7,341 nucleotides of DNA. Source: an uncultured bacterium (GTDB lineage Bacteria > Cyanobacteriota > Vampirovibrionia > Gastranaerophilales > Gastranaerophilaceae). Of the stretch, positions 1-5,022 are shown in pieces (positions within the stretch are counted from its first letter, which is position 1; each line of letters begins with the position of its first letter). Below the pieces are notes generated by a model. That model had not been told where the DNA came from. It made no database searches and saw only the letters and a list, made by a program, of their open reading frames with translations. Both the position numbers and the translations under genes were made by a program. The DNA lies in the NCBI GenBank assembly GCA_946183815.1, contig CAMHDG010000074.1:1-7341 (forward strand), in the 5' to 3' direction.

Positions 1-24
1 AGAGGGGCTTTTAACGATTTATAT

Positions 25-54
25 ATTTACCCCCGATAAACAATAATTTACCCC
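25..54. repeat. Direct repeat ATTTACCCC x2 in polA promoter
   Basis: Two identical 9-bp copies of ATTTACCCC lie at 25-33 and 46-54. Their starts are 21 bp apart, about two helical turns, so both would face the same side of the DNA. The first copy sits just upstream of the proposed -35 element and the second lies in the spacer between -35 and -10. That layout is what a dimeric or cooperative regulator site would look like. No regulator is identified, and chance repetition cannot be excluded from one copy of the promoter. Confidence 0.4.
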
Positions 55-65
55 TGTGCTATAAT
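37..65 (+). promoter_or_regulatory. Sigma70-type promoter of polA
   Basis: A perfect TATAAT at 60-65 is preceded by TGC at 57-59, giving an extended -10. Exactly 17 bp upstream is TAAACA at 37-42, which matches four of six bases of TTGACA. The start of transcription would fall near position 72. A GGGGA ribosome site follows at 86-90, seven bases before the GTG start of polA at 98. This is the best promoter in the window. Confidence 0.75.
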
Positions 66-97
66 AAAATAAAGTAAGAGAAAACGGGGAATTAAGA

Positions 98-2797
98 GTG
101 AGTAAAACATTAATATTAATTGACGGGCACGCACTGGCATTCAGACAGTTTTTTGCACTGGAGCGTACTGCTATGAAAAATTCTGATAATCAGCCAACAT
201 GGGCAGTATATGGTTTTTTTAAAGCCATATTTGACCTATTGGCAAAAATTCACCCTGATTCAATAGCGGTAACCTTTGATGTTTCCCATCACACATTCAG
301 AACAGAAATGTACGAAGATTACAAGGCTAACAGAGAATCCATGCCTGATTCATTAGGTACTCAACTAGAACTCATTTGTCAGGGATTACAGGCATTTGAT
401 ATTCCTATCTATACAAGAGCGGGTTTTGAGGCTGATGATTTGATAGGCACAATATCGGCAAGAGCAAAAGAACTTGGACACACCACTCTTATTCTTACAG
501 GAGATCAGGACTCTTTCCAACTTATTGATGAAGAAGGGTTTATTAAAGTGCTTATCCCCTCAAAAGGTGAACTAGTGGAATATAACTGGCACAGAGTTTA
601 CGATAAACTGGGCGTTTATCCTAATCAGGTTATTGATTATAAAGGGTTAAGAGGCGATACCTCTGACAATATTCCGGGGATAAAAGGTATTGGTGAAAAG
701 ACAGCCCAAAAACTCTTGGCTGAATACGGAACACTTGATAATGTGTTAGAGCATTGCGAAGAGATTAAACAAAACTCTTTGAGAGAAAAACTTGTTAACG
801 GAAAAGAGATTGCAAAATTAAGCCAGCAGTTAGCAACCATTATACGTGATGTTGATATTGATTTTGACTTTGATAAGGCTGAGGTTATATTACCTGATAT
901 AAATAAAGTAAGCGAATTTTTAAGAAGTATGCAGTTTTACTCTTTTATCAAAAACATCAACAAGATTTTAAATAATTTTGGGGTAAAAGACACGCAGACA
1001 GCACTTCCCGTTATTGAACAAAAACCTGTAAACAGTGATAATGGCGGACAACTTGGCTTATTTACGCAGGCGATAAAAGAAACTGTTGAAGATATTGACT
1101 TTAAGTGCAAAATTTTAACCTCTGAGGATGAAGTAAAAGATTTGGCAGATAAACTTAAAACACAAGCCTTTGCAATCAATACATATTCCGAAAAATCAAA
1201 TATTTTAGGGTTTTCTATCTCTTTAGGCGGAGAGGACAATTATTTTGTCGGGGGTAAATATATTGAGAAATTAAAACCACTGCTTGAAGACAGCAATATT
1301 AAAAAATTTTTCTATGATGCAAAGCGTAATTATTACGTATTAAAAGAAAACGGGATTACCCTTGACGGAATAGACTATGATGTGTTACTTGCAAGTTATG
1401 TAAAAGATCCCAACAGAAGCCATCTAATCGAATCACAGGCACTGGACTTTTTAAACCATATTATGGTAGAAAAGGCAGAACTTACCTCTGATTTATTAGG
1501 TTCAGCATGTAATTTTGCATGCGATGAAGCATACGCTATATATAATTTGACGGAATATTGGCGAAATAATTTATCAGAGGAAGAGAAAAAACTTGTTAAT
1601 GATATAGAACTACCTTTAACAACTGTTTTGGCAAAAATGGAATATACAGGTGTTGCCATAGATATTGATTACTTAAAATCTTTGTCAGATTTTATGACGG
1701 AAAAGTTAGCAGAACTGGAAGATTTTATATATCAACTTGCGGGAGGTCCGTTCAATATAAATTCTCCAAAACAAGTTGCTGAGGTTCTGTATGACAAACT
1801 GGGAATAAAATCAAAAAAACGTAAACGCTCAACCTCGGCAGAGATATTAGAGGAACTGGCAAACGAATACGAGATATGCGAATTTATACTTCAACACAGG
1901 AAATTTTCTAAACTGCGTTCAACTTACACAGATTCTCTGCCAACGCTTATAAGCAAACGTGACGGGCGTATTCATACAACTTATAATCAGGCAACGACTG
2001 TTACGGGAAGATTATCTTCTTCTAATCCAAACTTACAGAATATTCCAATTCGCTCTGAAGAGGGGAACAAGATAAGAAACGCTTTTTGCCCGCAAGACAG
2101 AGAAAATTATCTGATGCTTTCGGCAGACTATTCTCAAATAGAACTGCGTTTGCTTGCCCACGTTGCAAACGATGAACATCTTATTGAGGCATTCACAAAA
2201 AACATTGATGTTCATACACTCACTGCCTCAAAGGTTTTTGGCGTACCTATTGGGGATGTGACTAAAGATATGAGAAGAAAGGCAAAAGCGGTAAATTTTG
2301 GGATAGTTTATGGTCAGTCTAAATACGGGCTTGCAAAATCTTTGAATATATCTAATGATGAAGCGGGTGAATTTATTAATAAATATTTTGAATCTTATCC
2401 AAAAATTCAGCAATATATGACAAATGAGATTGATTTTGTTCACGAAAACGGCTATGTCGAAACATTATACGGTCGCAGACGCTATTTAGGTGCAGAATTA
2501 TCGAGTGCAAATTATCAGATAAGAGAATTTGCCGAACGTGCAGCCATTAATCAGCCTTTGCAAGGCACCGCCGCTGATTTAATCAAAATGGCAATGATTG
2601 AGGTCGATAAAAAATTATCAGAAAAAAATATGAAATCAAAAATGGTTATGCAAGTGCACGATGAACTTGTTTTCGAGGTTGAAAAATCAGAGTTGGATGA
2701 GTTGAAAACACTTGTTCTTGAGGCGATGGAATTGGGTCAGCCTTTTAAAGTCCCACTTGATGTAGATATAAATTATGGTGAGTCATGGAAAGAATAA
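98..2797 (+). CDS. polA: DNA polymerase I (proofreading site lost)
   Basis: This enzyme fills gaps, removes RNA primers and repairs DNA in the cytoplasm. The protein is 899 aa, normal for the family. The N-terminal 5'-nuclease domain (about 1-290) keeps its metal ligands: D9, D61, E111/D113/D114 in EADDLIGT, D136/D138 in GDQDSF, and D187/D190 in the helix-hairpin-helix region GDTSDNIPGIKGIGEKT. The polymerase domain (about 500-899) has motif A ADYSQIELR (D677), motif B with R726, K730, F734 and Y738, and motif C QVHDE (D855, E856). The central 3'-5' exonuclease domain (about 336-500) appears inactive. By eye, E. coli D355, E357, D424 and D501 align with N361, Y363, N411 and Y479, as in Bacillus-type Pol I. 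The linker holds QLGLF at 318-322, a good match to a beta-clamp binding pentapeptide. GTG at 98 is chosen as start because GGGGA lies seven bases upstream and MSKTLILIDG aligns with the family N-terminus. The 3' end overlaps the next gene by 13 bp. Confidence 0.97.
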   Translation: MSKTLILIDGHALAFRQFFALERTAMKNSDNQPTWAVYGFFKAIFDLLAKIHPDSIAVTFDVSHHTFRTEMYEDYKANRESMPDSLGTQLELICQGLQAFDIPIYTRAGFEADDLIGTISARAKELGHTTLILTGDQDSFQLIDEEGFIKVLIPSKGELVEYNWHRVYDKLGVYPNQVIDYKGLRGDTSDNIPGIKGIGEKTAQKLLAEYGTLDNVLEHCEEIKQNSLREKLVNGKEIAKLSQQLATIIRDVDIDFDFDKAEVILPDINKVSEFLRSMQFYSFIKNINKILNNFGVKDTQTALPVIEQKPVNSDNGGQLGLFTQAIKETVEDIDFKCKILTSEDEVKDLADKLKTQAFAINTYSEKSNILGFSISLGGEDNYFVGGKYIEKLKPLLEDSNIKKFFYDAKRNYYVLKENGITLDGIDYDVLLASYVKDPNRSHLIESQALDFLNHIMVEKAELTSDLLGSACNFACDEAYAIYNLTEYWRNNLSEEEKKLVNDIELPLTTVLAKMEYTGVAIDIDYLKSLSDFMTEKLAELEDFIYQLAGGPFNINSPKQVAEVLYDKLGIKSKKRKRSTSAEILEELANEYEICEFILQHRKFSKLRSTYTDSLPTLISKRDGRIHTTYNQATTVTGRLSSSNPNLQNIPIRSEEGNKIRNAFCPQDRENYLMLSADYSQIELRLLAHVANDEHLIEAFTKNIDVHTLTASKVFGVPIGDVTKDMRRKAKAVNFGIVYGQSKYGLAKSLNISNDEAGEFINKYFESYPKIQQYMTNEIDFVHENGYVETLYGRRRYLGAELSSANYQIREFAERAAINQPLQGTAADLIKMAMIEVDKKLSEKNMKSKMVMQVHDELVFEVEKSELDELKTLVLEAMELGQPFKVPLDVDINYGESWKE

Positions 2798-3195
2798 CTA
2801 AAGTTGTAACATTATTTGTACTAATAACTTTATTTCGTTCTTCTGCCGTATTTTCGGAAGAGCAGTTTTATGACGCACCCAAACAGGTAAAGGAAGTAAC
2901 AGCAACAGAGTTTTCGCAGTGTGTTAAAACGTTTTCCGTTACGGTTGAGAAACTTTATTATTTAACTTTAGGTGCTTGCTCCGAAAACAATTTTGAGATT
3001 AAGGAAATTCAAAGCCGAGGCGGGTATATTATTTTTGAAACAGGTTACAGAAAGTTTCTTGCATCAATAATTTATGTTTCATCAAATAAGTCCATGCTCA
3101 AAATAACACCATACAGTAATAATTATGATTTTTCACCTGAAATACCGCAAAAAGTTTTTAAATATATTGAATTAAACCAAAATATGAAATATTAA
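2785..3195 (+). CDS. Small exported protein of unknown function
   Basis: I do not recognise the family of this 136-aa protein. Residues 1-24 look like a Sec signal peptide: a charged start (MERITK), a hydrophobic core (VVTLFVLITLF) and a plausible cleavage after AVFS. There is no lipobox cysteine at the cleavage site, so a soluble periplasmic or secreted protein is more likely than a lipoprotein. The mature part of about 112 aa is mixed alpha/beta, with a strand-rich middle (for example GGYIIFETGYRKF), and ends in a lysine/tyrosine-rich tail. The ATG lies inside the last codons of polA (13-bp overlap in another frame). Only a weak GGTGAG lies just before it, too close for a normal Shine-Dalgarno, so translation is probably coupled to polA. 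No terminator or strong promoter separates the two genes. The exported product has no obvious link to DNA replication, so the shared transcript may be only positional. Confidence 0.8.
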   Translation: MERITKVVTLFVLITLFRSSAVFSEEQFYDAPKQVKEVTATEFSQCVKTFSVTVEKLYYLTLGACSENNFEIKEIQSRGGYIIFETGYRKFLASIIYVSSNKSMLKITPYSNNYDFSPEIPQKVFKYIELNQNMKY

Positions 3196-3217
3196 TGTAA
3201 AAGATTTATAAATATTC

Positions 3218-3246
3218 TGTAAATAAAAGTTTTTGTAGTGTATTAT
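3218..3246 (+). promoter_or_regulatory. Possible promoter of the DUF212 gene
   Basis: TATTAT at 3241-3246 could be a -10 element. TGTAAA at 3218-3223, 17 bp upstream, is a poor -35 with three of six matches. The overlapping TATATAA at 3244-3250 is an alternative -10. The 83-bp gap before the gene is long enough for a promoter, and no terminator hairpin is visible in it, so read-through from polA is also possible. Confidence 0.3.
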
Positions 3247-3278
3247 ATAAAGAGGGATAGATAGTAACAGGATAATAA

Positions 3279-3752
3279 ATGGATATTACAAAATTTGTAA
3301 ATACAGGATATGAAGCGTTATTTGTTGCACTAACAGTCCCGTTAATTGCACAGACGATAAAATTCACTCTACACCTGATTTTTGACAAAAAGATAGATTT
3401 CAGATTATTTACAACAACGGGTGGAATGCCCAGCGCTCACTCTGCGTTTGTCGTTGGACTGTCAACTACTGTTGGTTTAATCTGCGGGTTTGAGTCAATG
3501 TTTTTTGCAATAGCCGTTGTAAATGCACTTGTGGTTATGTATGATGCTGCCGGAGTGAGGAGAGCGGCAGGTCGTCAGGCTGCATGTTTAAATCGTATTA
3601 TGGACGACTTTTATAAACACGAAATTCAGGAAATTGGCGGTAAATTAAAAGAATTACTCGGGCATACTCCTTATCAGGTGTTTTGGGGTGCTATTTTAGG
3701 TATCGTTTATGCATACTATATGCATAAATGGTTTATTTCTATCTCAGGTTAA
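3279..3752 (+). CDS. Divergent PAP2 family membrane protein (DUF212/YuiD)
   Basis: This 157-aa protein belongs to the DUF212 family, distantly related to PAP2 acid phosphatases and vanadium haloperoxidases. The family is thought to act on phosphate esters, possibly lipid phosphates, at the membrane, but its substrate is not established. The signature TTGGMPSAHSA is at 46-56 (with H54), YDAAGVRRAAGRQA at 88-101 and LGHTPYQV at 127-134; these are the conserved blocks of the family. Hydrophobic segments are visible at about 10-30, 54-70, 71-91 and 134-152. The length is typical. The start has AGGA at 3269-3272, six bases before the ATG. The stop TAA overlaps the stop codon of the convergent rubrerythrin gene, so the two genes share four bases. 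No partner genes such as isoprenoid or lipid enzymes are nearby to suggest a substrate. Confidence 0.92.
   Translation: MDITKFVNTGYEALFVALTVPLIAQTIKFTLHLIFDKKIDFRLFTTTGGMPSAHSAFVVGLSTTVGLICGFESMFFAIAVVNALVVMYDAAGVRRAAGRQAACLNRIMDDFYKHEIQEIGGKLKELLGHTPYQVFWGAILGIVYAYYMHKWFISISG
3706..3728. other. Perfect hairpin inside the 3' end of the DUF212 gene
   Basis: The arms TTTATGCATA (3706-3715) and TATGCATAAA (3719-3728) are perfectly complementary over 10 bp around a three-base CTA loop. The hairpin lies within codons for VYAYYMHK of the DUF212 protein. It is also 21 bases past the stop codon of the convergent rubrerythrin gene, so it would fall in that gene's 3' untranslated RNA. No uridine tract follows on either strand, so it is not a standard intrinsic terminator. 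It may be an mRNA 3'-end or stability structure, or chance in AT-rich DNA. Confidence 0.4.
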
Positions 3753-4294
3753 TAGTTTTTTGCATATCGTTCAAAATAAGACTGTTCGTGCTTACAAGCA
3801 GGACAGATTTCAGGCGCAGATTTTCCCTTATGAATATATCCGCAGTTCAGACAGTGCCATTCAACCTCTTTATCGGAGTTGAATACTCTTTTCTTTTCTA
3901 TGTTTTCTAACAATTTTTTATACCTGTCGTGGTGTGCTTGTTCTACCTCTGATATTTCTTCAAACATTTCTGCAATATCTTCAAACCCTTCTTCTTTTGC
4001 TATTTTAGAAAATTCAGGGTACATTGTATTTGCCTCATAGTATTCTGTATCTATTGCTGTTTTTAAGTTTTCCTCTGTTGAGCCTATATTATTTATCAGT
4101 TTAAACCATAATTTTGCATGCTCTTTTTCGTTGTTTGCGGTTTCTTCAAATATTTTGGATATTGATTCATATCCCTCTTTTTTAGCCTTTGAGGCAAAAT
4201 AAGTATATTTATTCCTTGCCTCTGATTCTCCTTTAAAAGCCATTAATAAATTTTTTTCTGTTATTGTTCCTTTTAATCTCTCTTTTTGTCCCAT
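3749..4294 (-). CDS. rbr: Rubrerythrin
   Basis: This is a cytoplasmic non-haem diiron peroxidase that reduces hydrogen peroxide using electrons passed through its rubredoxin domain; it is typical of anaerobes and microaerophiles. The 181-aa product aligns well with the Desulfovibrio protein. The four-helix ferritin-like domain (about 1-135) keeps every metal ligand: E23 in GESEAR, E56 and H59 in ETANNEKEH, E84 and E87 in EYYE, and E118 and H121 in EVEQAH. The C-terminal rubredoxin-like domain has CLNC at 148-151 and CPAC at 164-167 for one iron. The ATG at 4294 is chosen because a perfect AAGGAGG lies five bases upstream. A longer form from a GTG at 4327 would add eleven residues that run through this ribosome site and match nothing in the family. 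A terminator separates it from the gene upstream, so it should be monocistronic, but I found no clear promoter or PerR box in the 54-bp gap. Confidence 0.96.
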   Translation of the reverse strand: MGQKERLKGTITEKNLLMAFKGESEARNKYTYFASKAKKEGYESISKIFEETANNEKEHAKLWFKLINNIGSTEENLKTAIDTEYYEANTMYPEFSKIAKEEGFEDIAEMFEEISEVEQAHHDRYKKLLENIEKKRVFNSDKEVEWHCLNCGYIHKGKSAPEICPACKHEQSYFERYAKNY

Positions 4295-4299
4295 ATTAT

Positions 4300-4306
4300 C
4301 CTCCTT
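4300..4306 (-). promoter_or_regulatory. Shine-Dalgarno AAGGAGG of rubrerythrin
   Basis: On the minus strand AAGGAGG lies five bases before the ATG at 4294. It decides the start, because the upstream in-frame GTG at 4327 has no comparable site and would place this motif inside the coding sequence. Confidence 0.85.
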
Positions 4307-4348
4307 ACACTCGCATTTTAACTTCACTTAGGATATTTTCCCTCATTA

Positions 4349-4377
4349 AAAAAGATACTCGAAGCGAGTATCTTTTT
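4349..4377 (-). terminator. Intrinsic terminator of the 67-aa gene
   Basis: A perfect 13-bp stem (core GATACTCG / CGAGTATC) closes a three-base loop at 4362-4364. It is flanked by an A-run on one side and a T-run on the other, so it would terminate in both directions. On the minus strand it lies about 30 bases after the stop of the small gene at 4409 and before the rubrerythrin leader, so its job is most likely to end that gene's transcript. Confidence 0.88.
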
Positions 4378-4408
4378 ATATATACAAATCTAAACTAAAA
4401 TAATAATT

Positions 4409-4612
4409 CTAATTATTACTCAAAACTATACGCAAAGTTGCCAAATTCTTAATAGACAGCATTTTATGTTTATTCCGTTGTGCTTTTGCTATCTCAAATA
4501 TACGTATTATTCTCTGTATTTCGTCTATATCTTTTTGAGATTCAATCTTATATACGTTTTCTATTGGATCTGCAACAACTGACATCATGGCATTTAATTC
4601 TGTTTCTTTCAT
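4409..4612 (-). CDS. Hypothetical 67-aa protein
   Basis: I do not recognise this family. The 67-aa product has no signal peptide, membrane segment or cysteine. Its middle (about 27-50, DIDEIQRIIRIFEIAKAQRNKHK) looks strongly alpha-helical and amphipathic, and the C-terminal third is basic, with leucine and isoleucine at regular intervals. It could be a small helical binding protein, but nothing shows a partner. Support for a real gene is contextual: AAGGAA lies six bases before the ATG and a clean intrinsic terminator lies about 30 bases after the stop. No overlapping gene competes on either strand. A second in-frame ATG pair at codons 9-10 is possible but lacks the spacing to this ribosome site. 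Confidence 0.65.
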   Translation of the reverse strand: MKETELNAMMSVVADPIENVYKIESQKDIDEIQRIIRIFEIAKAQRNKHKMLSIKNLATLRIVLSNN

Positions 4613-4648
4613 TATAAATTCCTTATAAAAATATTAATCCTATAATCC

Positions 4649-4679
4649 TCTATATTTTTATAAAGTTTTTTTATCTCAA
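4649..4679 (-). promoter_or_regulatory. Possible promoter of the 67-aa gene
   Basis: On the minus strand TTGAGA (4674-4679) matches five of six bases of a -35 element. TATAGA (4649-4654), four of six, lies 19 bp downstream. The spacer is longer than the preferred 17 bp, and AT-rich DNA produces such matches often, so this is tentative. It would place the RNA start about 30 bases before the ATG. Confidence 0.3.
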
Positions 4680-4765
4680 AGAATTGACTTTTGTGTTAAG
4701 AAATGTTACCTAAAAAAAATAATCACTCATTCTGCGTATGATTATGGTAATTTCGGTCATAAGTC

Positions 4766-4801
4766 AAAAAGGTCGGCTTTCATTTGAAAACCAACCTTTT
4801 T
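4766..4801 (-). terminator. Probable terminator of the RTX gene
   Basis: A 16-bp stem with a four-base loop (4782-4785) is flanked by A5 on the left and T6 on the right. Two positions (4774/4793 and 4777/4790) are C-A mismatches when read on the plus strand but become G-U wobble pairs on the minus strand. The minus-strand RNA therefore folds completely and ends in five uridines. This points to termination of leftward transcripts, that is, of the RTX gene, about 220 bases after its stop codon. Confidence 0.7.
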
Positions 4802-4856
4802 TATATTTGATTAAATATAATTATTTAGGGAATTATATACTATAACACAGTAATTG

Positions 4857-4981
4857 TCATTGCGAGTGCTTTGCACAAAGCAATCCAGCCGACTAAACAC
4901 AAATTATGGACTGCCACGAAAATCAAAGATTTTTCCGCGGGAGCGGGAGCAAATAGGCATTTGCTCCCGCACTCGCAGTGG
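4857..4981. repeat. Palindromic dispersed-repeat-like element
   Basis: The ends TGTCATTGCGAGTGC-like (4857-4869) and GCACTCGCAGTGG-like (4969-4981) pair over 13 positions; two of the pairs are T-G wobbles on the plus strand. Inside are three further hairpins: TGCTTT/AAAGCA (4867-4882, overlapping the left arm), AAAATC/GATTTT (4919-4933) and a perfect 12-bp GCGGGAGCAAAT/ATTTGCTCCCGC with a four-base loop (4943-4970, touching the right arm). GCAATCCA (4880-4887) also pairs with TGGACTGC (4907-4914) with one mismatch. The element is clearly richer in G+C than its surroundings. The TGTCATTGCGAG...GCAATCCAG pattern resembles dispersed non-coding repeats I recall from several unrelated bacterial genomes. 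It encodes no transposase, so it would be mobilised in trans if mobile at all. Confidence 0.65.
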
Positions 4982-5022
4982 AAAAATACTTACTGAATTA
5001 TTATATATAATTACTTTTTATT

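Larger units (their letters stand above)
4613..5022. other. Gene-free region of 410 bp
   Basis: No convincing coding frame lies here. From left to right it holds the leader and possible promoter of the 67-aa gene (to about 4680), an unexplained AT-rich stretch (4680-4765), a minus-strand terminator (4766-4801), an AT-rich spacer (4802-4853), the palindromic element (4857-4981) and a short AT-rich tail before the RTX stop codon. The apparent plus-strand frame starting at 4854 merely reads through the palindromic element and into the antisense of the RTX gene. Confidence 0.7.

Noticed and set aside
1..12. Right half of an intrinsic terminator (AGAGGGGCTTTT) from a gene before the window
   Set aside because: It looks like a terminator arm followed by a short T-run, but the left arm lies outside the window, so pairing cannot be seen.
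163..621. CRISPR array or tRNA genes anywhere in the window
   Set aside because: No regularly spaced identical repeats and no cloverleaf with a T-arm motif were seen on either strand; the coordinates given are only nominal.
4295..4327. Eleven-residue N-terminal extension of rubrerythrin from a GTG
   Set aside because: The extension reads through the perfect AAGGAGG ribosome site, and known rubrerythrins start close to the internal ATG at 4294.
4295..4348. PerR or Fur box upstream of rubrerythrin
   Set aside because: I looked for a TTATAAT-type inverted repeat in the 54-bp leader and saw none convincing.
4694..4708. Short direct repeat TGTTA with 10-bp spacing
   Set aside because: Five-base repeats are expected by chance in AT-rich DNA, and it is not tied to a promoter.
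4684..4712. Plus-strand TTGACT with a possible downstream -10
   Set aside because: The sequences 16-17 bp downstream (TTACCT, TACCTA) match the -10 poorly, and no plus-strand gene follows.
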